Counted from the stretch's first letter, positions 8,870 to 15,764 are shown. The stretch: 64,000 nt of DNA from Pseudomonas sp. BMS12 (GCF_001592875.1 NZ_LSOF01000030.1:39727-103726), one strand, 5' to 3'. The notes: generated by a model not told the origin, from the letters alone. Numbers and translations are program-made.

Positions 8870-9167
8870 GATTTATCACTGCCCCCATAAATTTTTCTTT
8901 TAATGAGGCTTTTTTCTTATAGTGCGTGCGTGTTGTTAATAGAGCCTCGCCGTTCTGTCCCTTTCTGAAAAGAAATACTATTTCATCCGAGTGCTCTCGA
9001 ACTGCCTTCTCTACAGCCTCAATGCTTACATGCGCCTCGTTGGACACACCTTTCAATGTGCGATATTTGTATTTCGGATTCTCTAGCGCCTTTTTTATCT
9101 CCTCAAATATTTGAGTTGAGTTTTTGTCTTTTTTCTTCCGTCTTACATTTGAAGGTTTCAGGCTCAT
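8859..9167 (-). CDS. Cassette 10, first ORF: small basic winged-helix-like protein
   Basis: 102 residues counted from MSLKPSNVRR; the start at 9167 is chosen because GGAGC lies just upstream. A Lys/Arg-rich head is followed by a segment (IFEEIKKALENPKYKYRTLKG, VSIEAVEKAVRE) that reads like a winged helix-turn-helix and a C-terminal strand pair. DNA or RNA binding is plausible. Its TGA overlaps the start of the membrane-protein ORF. Confidence 0.65.
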   Translation of the reverse strand: MSLKPSNVRRKKKDKNSTQIFEEIKKALENPKYKYRTLKGVSNEAHVSIEAVEKAVREHSDEIVFLFRKGQNGEALLTTRTHYKKKASLKEKFMGAVINRVY

Positions 9168-9196
9168 TTTTGCTCCATGCTTTGGGTGGAAGAGGA

Positions 9197-9272
9197 ACAT
9201 AACGTTTGGTTAAGGGGCGGGCTTTAGCCCGTCCCAGTGAGCGCAGCGAACGATTTGAATCATTTGTTAGCT
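9197..9272 (-). other. attC of cassette 9
   Basis: From ACATAAC to the core GTTAGCT at 9266-9272; the core supplies the TAA stop of the neighbouring cassette ORF. Confidence 0.88.
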
Positions 9273-9914
9273 GGTGCTCTCTAGTGGCAGTAGGCTCAAA
9301 AGCGTTGTTCCGGATGATGTTATTTCAGTGACTCCTGCTGAAAGAGCCTCTTGGCGCATGTTTTTTGAGGCCCAGCTTCCGCAGTAGATATAAACGGGGA
9401 CGTCGGAGTTATATGTTCTTATTTTCTCTGCTAAATCGATGCCGGCTCTGTCGTTTTCGGGTCTTCCCATGTCAGAAATAACTGCATCATATGTGCGATT
9501 TCTGAACTGTGAAATTCCATCAGTTGTCGTTAGCGCTATATCTACTTCGTGTCCGCGCTCTTGAAGAGTGGCAACAAGAAAGCTGTTGTTCTTAGGGTTG
9601 TCATCCACCCAGAGGATACGTCTACGTGTGATTGTTGAGGGAGGGGGTTCTGACAGTGTTACTGTCTGCCCAGACGCTAAGCTCCTCTCTAGCTCTGCAA
9701 GCTTTGATTGAATATCTGCGGTAATTATTCTTTGCTGCTCTGACGCCTCTTCAACGCTTAACTCGTTGTCGCCAACTTTTATCGTGAGTTTTCGGCCGCG
9801 GAAGGAGTCAATGAGCCCTTTAAGAGGCTCAAAAAACTTGAATGAAAATATGGCGACTAATGCGGGCCAGGCCAGGTTGGCAAGAGCAGAAATTAATTCG
9901 GAAAAGCTCTCCAA
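9267..9914 (-). CDS. Cassette 9: membrane-anchored response-regulator receiver protein
   Basis: 215 residues. An N-terminal hydrophobic segment (about 8-27) is followed by a linker with a coiled-coil-like stretch (EASEQQRIITADIQSKLAEL) and then a receiver domain from about residue 98. That domain has ILWVDDNP (acidic pair), AVISDMGRP (probable phospho-acceptor Asp) and VPVYIYCGS. There is no output domain. The start is TTG with AGAGGAC upstream, and the stop TAA lies in the attC core. A phospho-switch or nucleotide-sensing role at the membrane is inferred; the lysine expected late in receivers is not obvious. Confidence 0.75.
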   Translation of the reverse strand: MESFSELISALANLAWPALVAIFSFKFFEPLKGLIDSFRGRKLTIKVGDNELSVEEASEQQRIITADIQSKLAELERSLASGQTVTLSEPPPSTITRRRILWVDDNPKNNSFLVATLQERGHEVDIALTTTDGISQFRNRTYDAVISDMGRPENDRAGIDLAEKIRTYNSDVPVYIYCGSWASKNMRQEALSAGVTEITSSGTTLLSLLPLESTS

Positions 9915-9933
9915 TGTGGTGTCCTCTGTTGAC

Positions 9934-10011
9934 AGCTAACGTTTGGTTAAGGGGCCGGCTTTAGCCGGTCCCGAGTGAGCGAAGCGAACGGCTTTGAACC
10001 AATTGTTAGAG
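9934..10011 (-). other. attC of cassette 8
   Basis: From AGCTAAC to the core GTTAGAG at 10005-10011, with CCGGCTTTAGCCGG arms. Confidence 0.88.
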
Positions 10012-10272
10012 CTTTTGCACATTGTAAAGCCCCACTTCATTGATGATTGGAAAGAAGTGACTTGCAATGAAAAGTGCTGCTAACACTGAAGCCAGGATGG
10101 CTACATTGATGCAGCACTCGGCAAAATGCGTCGATCCGGAACTTAGCATTTGCCCGATTAGGTATGCGACAGCCACAACTCCTGGAGCAACTGCAAAGCT
10201 TGCTTCAAGAAAATATGATACGAGAGCGCTAAGTATTAAAAATGCTGCGAGGCTTAGGGCTGACACTCTCAT
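10006..10272 (-). CDS. Cassette 8: small hydrophobic membrane protein
   Basis: 88 residues, almost entirely hydrophobic, with about three membrane segments (residues 5-22, 28-45 and 55-75). The ATG is at 10272; the TAA stop is formed by the attC core. No recognisable family. Its placement in one intact cassette supports it as a real gene. Confidence 0.6.
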   Translation of the reverse strand: MRVSALSLAAFLILSALVSYFLEASFAVAPGVVAVAYLIGQMLSSGSTHFAECCINVAILASVLAALFIASHFFPIINEVGLYNVQKL

Positions 10273-10282
10273 GGCTTGATTG

Positions 10283-10371
10283 CTCTAACGATTAAGCTAA
10301 CGGGCGGACAAAAGCGCAGCTTTTGGACGTCCAGCGAACGAAGTGAGCGACAGTTGAGCGCATTGTTAGGC
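10283..10371 (-). other. attC of cassette 7 (long subtype)
   Basis: An 89-base site with the arm pair AAAAGC-GCAG-CTTTT in the centre, ending with the core GTTAGGC at 10365-10371. The second long copy lies at 13528-13616. Confidence 0.88.
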
Positions 10372-10396
10372 ACTTCGCACATGAAGTAACAAGGCA

Positions 10397-10786
10397 TTAC
10401 TCAATATCAATGTATTCGGTGTGTGCATGTATGCCGCAAGGGCAGCACTCTTTCGGCGACCAGCGGACGGCGATATAGGGCTTTCCATTTCCCTTCTTTT
10501 CTACTGTGAATTCTGCGCTAGCCGCCTCAGATGTGAAGCTGGGTTTAAGCGTTTCGTACGGTTCGGAAGTGGAGATGCCTTTAGCGTTACTCTCGGTATA
10601 TGCGAGAATTATTATTGGATCATCTAAATCTTCCAGCTTTCGCGGGACTGTGACTCTGTACTTGTTTAAGCCAGAAAGCTTTTCAAGCTTTATTAGGTCG
10701 TCAAATTCTTGCCCGCTCCTTGGTGCGTAGCATGCTAGAGAGGCTTGTGAGAGCAGGAGGCTGATAATGATTATGAGAGTACGCAT
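10397..10786 (-). CDS. Cassette 7: secreted small protein, unknown function
   Basis: 129 residues with a clear signal peptide (MRTLIIIISLLLSQASLA), then a periplasmic domain with beta-rich character and a CCPCGIH cluster near the C-terminus. The Cys right after the signal region (ACYAP) is not a full lipobox. Not recognised. Confidence 0.65.
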   Translation of the reverse strand: MRTLIIIISLLLSQASLACYAPRSGQEFDDLIKLEKLSGLNKYRVTVPRKLEDLDDPIIILAYTESNAKGISTSEPYETLKPSFTSEAASAEFTVEKKGNGKPYIAVRWSPKECCPCGIHAHTEYIDIE

Positions 10787-10791
10787 GTTTT

Positions 10792-10867
10792 GCCTAACGT
10801 TTGGTTAAGGGGCGGGCTTTAGCCCGTCCCAGTGAGCGCAGCGAACGATTTGAACCACTAGTTAGGT
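10792..10867 (-). other. attC of cassette 6
   Basis: From GCCTAAC to the core GTTAGGT at 10861-10867; the stop codon of the next cassette ORF lies inside the site. Confidence 0.88.
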
Positions 10868-11334
10868 ATTTTCTTGCAAACCAACTCCAATGCTCCGCAT
10901 AACACTATCGCAATCAGGATGTATTTATCCTTTGGCTCCAACCCTTGATATTTAGATATCCCTGATTCGGGAAGCTGCTTGCGAGTTTTGTCAAGAGAAA
11001 CTTGCAGAACTTTCTTATCGTTCTCGCCAAGGCATGCGTATAAATTATTTACATCTTGCGCTGAGATTACTGGCCGAAGATTGTGAGCAAAATCATTTCG
11101 CAATGTACCTAGAGCGTTCAAAGGTTTTTCAAGGCGAGAGTCAAGCCCTAGAGAAATAGCTAGCTTAATCGTGTCGTGATAATCTAATTTTATCTTCTTG
11201 TAATGCGCGATACTTTCCAGTTTTGATTCAATAATTTTATTTAAATATTGCTCAACAATTATATGGGATCGTATGACAACGCCAAGGTCATCTTCACCCT
11301 GAAGGGTGTTTAATAAATCTGACTTGAGTTCCAT
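10858..11334 (-). CDS. Cassette 6: HEPN/MltR-like helical protein
   Basis: 158 residues, helical. Residues near 76-84 carry TLRNDFAHNL, matching the R-X4-H pattern of HEPN/MltR-type proteins, preceded by a helix with SHIIVEQYLNKIIES as in that fold. The C-terminus has a hydrophobic helix (YILIAIVLCGALELV). HEPN domains are often ribonucleases of defence or toxin systems; whether this one is active is not shown. Confidence 0.65.
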   Translation of the reverse strand: MELKSDLLNTLQGEDDLGVVIRSHIIVEQYLNKIIESKLESIAHYKKIKLDYHDTIKLAISLGLDSRLEKPLNALGTLRNDFAHNLRPVISAQDVNNLYACLGENDKKVLQVSLDKTRKQLPESGISKYQGLEPKDKYILIAIVLCGALELVCKKIPN

Positions 11335-11340
11335 GTCTAT

Positions 11341-11416
11341 ACCTAACGTTTGGTTAAGGGGCCGGCTTTAGCCGGTCCCAGTGAGCGGAGCGAGCGATTT
11401 GAACCAATTGTTATGC
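11341..11416 (-). other. attC of cassette 5
   Basis: From ACCTAAC to the core GTTATGC at 11410-11416. Confidence 0.88.
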
Positions 11417-11839
11417 CTAGGTTATTTTAGACCAAGCATTTTCTAACGAAATTATTTGCTCACTGCCGTTCAAGTCTTGAGGTATGTACCATGACCTAGA
11501 CTTATTTGTTCGGTCTGGGTTTTCTGCTGAAAGCAGATTTTCAATTTCTTGTTTGGTGCAAACCAAATATCGACTATGTGGCTGTTTAAGATTTAAAAGA
11601 ACGACAACTAGAAAGTCAAATTTTAAGCTGTTGCTTACTGTGACAGTTCGTTGGTCTTTCTCAGGCCATCCAATGGTTTTAACTTGAACTCTTTGAATGC
11701 TCTGGCCGGAAATTACTACAATATCCCAACCTTTTTGTGTTGGGCCATGTGCAATATATGCTTCATGGCCGCGCTTAAGAAGCTCAGCTAAAATAAGGCT
11801 CTCGCCGATTGCACATTTGACAGATTTATCTATTTCCAA
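11417..11839 (-). CDS. Cassette 5: PD-(D/E)XK nuclease-like protein
   Basis: 140 residues. The pattern IGESLILAELLKRG (early Glu), GWDIVVI (Asp at about 39) and RVQVKTIGW (Q-V-K at about 52) is the core of restriction-endonuclease-like folds of the DUF4365 / group I-intron endonuclease type. The start is TTG. Such small single-domain nucleases occur in cassettes and defence islands; the substrate is unknown. Confidence 0.65.
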   Translation of the reverse strand: MEIDKSVKCAIGESLILAELLKRGHEAYIAHGPTQKGWDIVVISGQSIQRVQVKTIGWPEKDQRTVTVSNSLKFDFLVVVLLNLKQPHSRYLVCTKQEIENLLSAENPDRTNKSRSWYIPQDLNGSEQIISLENAWSKIT

Positions 11840-11869
11840 TTTAGACTCTTACTTAGTGGGGCGCACGAG

Positions 11870-11928
11870 GCATAACGTTGGAATTCAGCCGCCCGCATTA
11901 GCGGGTAGGCTGGGATGACTTTTTATGC
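11870..11928 (-). other. Degenerate attC of cassette 4 (core base changed)
   Basis: Begins GCATAACG, with arms GCCGCCCGC / GCGGGTAGGC unlike the other sites. The far core reads TTTATGC at 11922-11928 where GTTATGC is expected. The G at the exchange point is replaced by T, so this end is probably not recombined by an integrase. Confidence 0.7.
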
Positions 11929-11943
11929 CGCAACTCCTTCATT

Positions 11944-12456
11944 TTATGATCTTGCGGCATTTGACCATTTCTTTAGGGTGCGCCGCTCTTGTTGAACAAG
12001 ACGTACTCGCCACATAAAGTCTATGAGCAATATTGCTACGGCGAAGTTAAACCTTACTCTCTCGTTTGATGAGGACTCTAATTCTGCTGGGCCCAACCAA
12101 GGTAAATTTTTGCATAGATCTTTTATGTTTTGGGATTCGAAGCTAACGCCTTTCCAGCTATGGCCAAACTCATTCCTTATTTTTCTTATTATATTTAATT
12201 CTTCATACTCATTTTTCTGAATAAGGCCCATTGCGAATGCTGCTTTAATTCTGGAAGAGAATGTGCCAAGAGGAGCATTAAAGCCATCTATTAGCTCTGC
12301 TGCATCGCGGCTTTCTATTAGAAATGCCGAAATTATTTCTCCCAGCCTTTCATCTAGATATGAGCCTGCCGTTAATACTGCTCCGCGATCACTTTCATCG
12401 TTAAACTCTTTAAGAAAGTCAGCAAGATCTTTGTATTCTGGGAGTAACTCACTCAT
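11944..12456 (-). CDS. Cassette 4: MltR/HEPN-like helical protein
   Basis: 170 residues. AAELIDGFNAPLGTFSSRIKAAFAMG and ELNIIRKIRNEFGHSW (R-X4-H at about 95-100) are the hallmarks of the MltR / DUF4145-like branch of HEPN-fold proteins. The C-terminal helix is followed by a basic tail. Similar proteins are frequent as integron cassettes. A regulatory or RNase role cannot be told apart from sequence. Confidence 0.7.
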   Translation of the reverse strand: MSELLPEYKDLADFLKEFNDESDRGAVLTAGSYLDERLGEIISAFLIESRDAAELIDGFNAPLGTFSSRIKAAFAMGLIQKNEYEELNIIRKIRNEFGHSWKGVSFESQNIKDLCKNLPWLGPAELESSSNERVRFNFAVAILLIDFMWRVRLVQQERRTLKKWSNAARS

Positions 12457-12471
12457 CTCTCGGCCTCATCG

Positions 12472-12548
12472 GCATAACGATTAAGCTAAGGGGCGGGCTT
12501 TAGCCCGTCCCAGTGAGCGAAGCGAACGATTTGAGCGCATTGTTATAC
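12472..12548 (-). other. attC of cassette 3
   Basis: From GCATAAC to the core GTTATAC at 12542-12548, with GGGCTTTAGCCC arms. Confidence 0.88.
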
Positions 12549-13136
12549 GACATCGTTACATTCTGTACTGACTATTTTGTTAAGCAACTTTCTAGCGGAC
12601 TTTATATCGTTGTATAGCTCTTGAAAAAATGCTATGCCATGGTGCTCGCGTGCTCTAAGAAGTGAGAGATCAAAATCTTCACCCTTTGTACTTACAGGGT
12701 ATTTTAGACTTTGGAAGTAAAAGTCCATAGTGATGTCAGATGCTTTGCAGAATTCTTGGATTACTAAAGGAGATTTATCTAGATGAATATATTTTCCGTA
12801 AAAGCAAAGTAGCTCTTCGGATTGGTAAAGTTCACTTACTGCTTGCAGCAATTCGGTAAGTTTGTGATTTTTTTCGATTTCATTACCTTTGGCCAATATT
12901 AGGGATTTTAGGCTTAGCTCAATGCCATGGTAAAAATTAAAGAGAACTGGTTCGGCTATATTGGAGTCCGACCATTTTGTATGTTCTTCGAACTCTTCAT
13001 CGCTTGGCCAGTGCCAGCCTTCGTAAGACATGGAGCTAAAATTTCCAGCTTTAATCAATTCGGATGAAGCGTTAAGAGTAAGCTGCCAAAAATTAAGACA
13101 GAGTCCGTAGAATCGTATGGCTTGAAATTTATCCAA
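12543..13136 (-). CDS. Cassette 3: HEPN-domain-like protein
   Basis: 197 residues. NFYHGIELSLKSLILAKG followed by NHKLTELLQAV is the helix 2-3 signature of HEPN domains (a helix pair, then a conserved H-X-L motif). It starts with TTG at 13136; no better start is visible. The stop codon TAA comes from the attC core. Whether it binds nucleotides or cuts RNA is unknown. Confidence 0.65.
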   Translation of the reverse strand: MDKFQAIRFYGLCLNFWQLTLNASSELIKAGNFSSMSYEGWHWPSDEEFEEHTKWSDSNIAEPVLFNFYHGIELSLKSLILAKGNEIEKNHKLTELLQAVSELYQSEELLCFYGKYIHLDKSPLVIQEFCKASDITMDFYFQSLKYPVSTKGEDFDLSLLRAREHHGIAFFQELYNDIKSARKLLNKIVSTECNDVV

Positions 13137-13152
13137 GGTTCAGCCCTTGTTC

Positions 13153-13229
13153 GTATAACGTTTGGTTAAGGGGCCGGCTTTAGCCGGTCCCGAGTGAGCG
13201 AAGCGAACGGCTTGAACCAGTAGTTAGGT
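13153..13229 (-). other. attC of cassette 2
   Basis: From GTATAAC to the core GTTAGGT at 13223-13229. Confidence 0.88.
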
Positions 13230-13523
13230 GAACCATCGCCACCTACTAGAAATGCCGGAATATGCTTTTTCTGCTGTGTTCTTAACCTGTTCAATTGAGT
13301 CTCCGCCACCAGCGGCAAGGACCTCCCACTGCTCATTGCAATAGAAAAGGAGATAGTCATCCTCTCCTGGGTTCTGGCATATAGAGAGTTTTGGTACCGG
13401 CCCTATAAGGTTTCCATCTACGTATGTGGAAATTCTGCCTGTATAGGTAACAGATTCATCAACTATGGCAAAGGCTATTACCTTCGCGGAGTCTTGAGTG
13501 GCGGGCGGCTTAGGTCTGTCCAT
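13224..13523 (-). CDS. Cassette 2: small soluble protein of a cassette-associated type, unknown function
   Basis: 99 residues. A beta-rich core (FAIVDESVTYTGRISTYVDG, LLFYCNEQWEVLAAGG) ends in a helix with SIEQVKNTAEKAYSGI. The ATG is at 13523 and the stop lies in the attC core. No catalytic motif was seen. Confidence 0.6.
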   Translation of the reverse strand: MDRPKPPATQDSAKVIAFAIVDESVTYTGRISTYVDGNLIGPVPKLSICQNPGEDDYLLFYCNEQWEVLAAGGGDSIEQVKNTAEKAYSGISSRWRWFT

Positions 13524-13527
13524 GGTT

Positions 13528-13616
13528 ACCTAACGGTTAAGCTAACGGGCGGCCAAAAGCGTAGCTTTTGGACGTCCAGCGAACGAAGTGAGCGACAGTT
13601 GAGCGTATTGTTAGGA
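13528..13616 (-). other. attC of cassette 1 (long subtype)
   Basis: An 89-base site from ACCTAAC to the core GTTAGGA at 13610-13616, nearly the same as the site at 10283-10371. Confidence 0.88.
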
Positions 13617-13626
13617 GATGCATGCA

Positions 13627-14079
13627 CTAAGCTCCGCTTTCATGAAAATAGCGACGCCACTCGGCCATGCATTCTTCGGCCAATGCAAAGCAACACTCTT
13701 CTCCACGCTCTGTCTCTATTTTGGCCTCGTCAAGGCTCTCTATTGCACCGCCTGGGTAGGGGAGGATTGTGCTTGTTGATTTTAATTTAAATACCCCTAG
13801 CTCCGAATTGCTTCTATGTTTGCGCAGCTTGCCATGTTTTAGCGTATTGCATATGTCGGCGCAGACCCTTAGAGCGGGGCTAGAATTTATAAATACTTCA
13901 ACATCGTTGAATGATGAATATTCTGGACTTTCTTTGATCCAGTCTTTTAGGTGGTAGCAAATTTCAAAGAAGGAGAAGAGCTCAAACTCAGTATTTCCAC
14001 CGAACTGTGGGGATATTCCTTCTCGAATCGGACGGAGCTTGTTGTACTGATACTGGAGTCTGGCGCGCTGATATTCCAC
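13627..14079 (-). CDS. Cassette 1: helical HEPN-like protein
   Basis: 150 residues, first in the array. FSFFEICYHLKDWIKES and CADICNTLKHGKL match a cassette-common helical family with a conserved N-X2-K-H motif, resembling HEPN-like domains. It starts with GTG at 14079; the cassette boundary core GTTAGGAG provides its Shine-Dalgarno. It lies directly downstream of the TetR gene and may be expressed from that transcript. Confidence 0.65.
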   Translation of the reverse strand: MEYQRARLQYQYNKLRPIREGISPQFGGNTEFELFSFFEICYHLKDWIKESPEYSSFNDVEVFINSSPALRVCADICNTLKHGKLRKHRSNSELGVFKLKSTSTILPYPGGAIESLDEAKIETERGEECCFALAEECMAEWRRYFHESGA

Positions 14080-14085
14080 AGCTTC

Positions 14086-14165
14086 TCCTAACTAGTGTTT
14101 ATACGACATGCCTAGGTCTAGGCATTGTGTTTGATACTGGGTGCAATGTCCGAATCTAGGCATGT
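14086..14165. other. Right boundary of the cassette array with 10-bp inverted repeat
   Basis: The core GTTAGGA (minus strand, 14092-14086) marks the array edge. Beyond it, ACATGCCTAG (14106-14115) and CTAGGCATGT (14156-14165) form a perfect 10-base inverted repeat, and ATGCCTAG-GT-CTAGGCAT (14108-14125) a nested 8-base one. This is where attI or the ancestral insertion point would be; no integrase follows. Confidence 0.6.
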
Positions 14166-14194
14166 TTTATATCCATATATAGCCATCCGCTCCC

Positions 14195-14815
14195 TTACGC
14201 ATCCAACCCAATCCCCCTCAGCACCACCCCCGTCACCGTCTGCACCGCATGTTCGAACTGCAGATCCGACAGCGCCTGGTCATCGTTGAGCAGGGCGATC
14301 TGGTAGTTGAAGTCAGCGTAGTGCTGAGTCGAGGCCCAGATCAGGTACAGCAGGTAGTCGGGCGCCACAGGCAGGATGCGTTTGCTGTCGACCCATTCGC
14401 GGATCTTGGCTTCCTTGAGCTTGGCCCAGTCGTAGAGGGCTTCGCGCAGTTTTTCGCCGAGGATCGGGGCGTTCTGCATCACTTCGCTGGCCCACACCTT
14501 GGAGCCGTGAGGGCGCGTGCGCGAGTGGTTCATCTTGGCGCGGATGTAGGTGGTGAGCACCACGCGCGGGTCGTCGTAGAGTTCGAAGCACAGGGCGTCC
14601 TGCTTCCACACGTCGAGCAGGTTGAACAGCACGGCGCGGTACAGCTCTTCCTTGGTCTTGAAGTAGTAGTGCAGGTTGGATTTGGGCAGTTCGACCAGTT
14701 GGGCGATGTCCTGCATGGCGGTGCCGGCGAAGCCGCGTTCGGCGAAGACCTGTTCGGCGGCGAGGAGAATCTTTTCGGTGTTCTTCAGACGGATGCCGAG
14801 CTTGCGGTTGGTCAT
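14195..14815 (-). CDS. TetR-family regulator, RutR-like (candidate pyrimidine/purine regulator)
   Basis: 206 residues. The N-terminal HTH (AEQVFAERGFAGTAMQDIAQ, LPKSNLHYYFKTKEELYRAV) is followed by a C-terminal ligand domain of the RutR/YcdC type (TTYIRAKMNHSRTRPHGSKV, LIWASTQHYADFNYQI). RutR in E. coli senses uracil and controls pyrimidine breakdown. In P. aeruginosa a TetR gene (PA0436) lies by the equivalent genes. Here the cassette array separates it from the pyd operon and lies downstream of it on the same strand. The ligand is inferred, not shown. Confidence 0.85.
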   Translation of the reverse strand: MTNRKLGIRLKNTEKILLAAEQVFAERGFAGTAMQDIAQLVELPKSNLHYYFKTKEELYRAVLFNLLDVWKQDALCFELYDDPRVVLTTYIRAKMNHSRTRPHGSKVWASEVMQNAPILGEKLREALYDWAKLKEAKIREWVDSKRILPVAPDYLLYLIWASTQHYADFNYQIALLNDDQALSDLQFEHAVQTVTGVVLRGIGLDA

Positions 14816-14928
14816 CGCGGTTCCATGCTGCGCGAGTAAGGCGGGGCCTCACGATAGCATCGAACGAAACCTGTCGCAGCAGGCGGGAAGAGGCCCGCCG
14901 CGCCGAAGGAGAAGCAGCGCGGCGAGAA

Positions 14929-14963
14929 GGCAGATGCGCGGGCCAGAGCGTCTGGCATCTGCC
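14929..14963 (-). terminator. Stem-loop downstream of tsx-like gene
   Basis: GGCAGATGC and GCATCTGCC form perfect 9-base arms, with an inner CCAGA/TCTGG pair. There is no strong T-run on the minus strand, so termination is probable but weak. Confidence 0.55.
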
Positions 14964-14972
14964 GGTACAGGC

Positions 14973-15764
14973 TTAGAAGTGAGCCTTGAGCAGCAGGCTG
15001 ATGGCGCTCTGGTCGGTGCCACCGAGGATCTCGTCGCCGAGGAAGCTGTCGTCGTCGATACCGTACTTGTCGCTCCAGTAGTCGTATTCCACGCCCACGT
15101 AGACCTTCTGCCCGAAGCCGAAGGCCTTGGCCACGTCGTACTTGATCTGCGGGTTGAAGTGCAGGTTGGCGTGGTAGCTGTCGTCGTTGTCGACGACCCA
15201 GTCCATGAAGCCGTCGATGACCAGGTCGGAGTTGCCGACCGGGATGGTGTAGCTCCACACCGGAGTGATCTGCCAGACGTTGTCGCCGTCGCGCTTGCCG
15301 TCGGTGGTGCGCAGGTAGGTATTGATCTGGAAGTAGTCGAAGCCCGGGATGGCCAGGTCGACGGCTGGGCCGATCAGGTAGGACTCGACATCGTCTTCGC
15401 CGAATTCGTAGGTGGTGGAGATCAGCACGTCCTTGACGATACCGAAGGACAGGTCGGAACCGGTCATCTTGCCCAGGGAGAAGCGCGGGCTGAATTCGCC
15501 GTAGAAGGTGTGGCCGTCGCCGGCGCCGTTGGTGGCCTCGGTGTTGTACTTGATGCCGTCGACGAAGAAGAACAGGTCACCAAAGCTCCAGCCGCTGGCG
15601 TGCTCGAAGGTCACGGTCTGCTGCTTGGGTGGGTCGACGGTGAAGTCGATGCCGTTGAGGTAGGTGAGGCTGTTGTCCTGCCATTGCAGGAGGTCGCCGG
15701 CGTGGCTTTGTTGGGCGGCGAACAGGCTGCCGAGCAGCAGCAACGAGGTGGTGGTGCGCTTCAT
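14973..15764 (-). CDS. Outer-membrane channel of the Tsx/OmpK family (nucleoside-specific), copy 1
   Basis: 263 residues. A signal peptide (MKRTTTSLLLLGSLFAAQQSHA) is followed by a beta-barrel that begins LLQWQDNSLTYLNG and ends SAISLLLKAHF with the C-terminal Phe of outer-membrane proteins. TVTFEHASGWSFGDLFFFVD is typical of the Tsx/OmpK family, which conducts nucleosides and deoxynucleosides. It is paralogous to the product at 48087-48884. It has its own sigma-54-type promoter (15833-15847) and TetR-like operators, and sits beside adenine deaminase. Confidence 0.88.
   Translation of the reverse strand: MKRTTTSLLLLGSLFAAQQSHAGDLLQWQDNSLTYLNGIDFTVDPPKQQTVTFEHASGWSFGDLFFFVDGIKYNTEATNGAGDGHTFYGEFSPRFSLGKMTGSDLSFGIVKDVLISTTYEFGEDDVESYLIGPAVDLAIPGFDYFQINTYLRTTDGKRDGDNVWQITPVWSYTIPVGNSDLVIDGFMDWVVDNDDSYHANLHFNPQIKYDVAKAFGFGQKVYVGVEYDYWSDKYGIDDDSFLGDEILGGTDQSAISLLLKAHF

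Larger units (their letters stand above)
6608..14092 (-). mobile_element. Integron gene-cassette array without integrase (CALIN), 13 cassettes
   Basis: Thirteen attC-like sites recur every 350-930 bases. They begin with YAACG and end with GTTRRRY-type cores and contain inverted arms such as GGGCTTTAGCCC. Each separates one minus-strand ORF (one cassette has two). The DNA is visibly AT-richer than its flanks. Reading the minus strand, the first cassette starts at the core GTTAGGA (14092-14086) and the last attC ends at 6608. No integrase gene and no recognisable attI lie in the window. The sites resemble repeats described for Pseudomonas chromosomal super-integrons (P. alcaligenes). Confidence 0.92.

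Noticed and set aside
6608..14092. Regularly spaced palindromic repeats taken as a CRISPR array
   Set aside because: Spacing is 350-930 bases and each spacer holds an ORF; the repeats have attC-type cores (GTTRRRY) and no cas genes are present.
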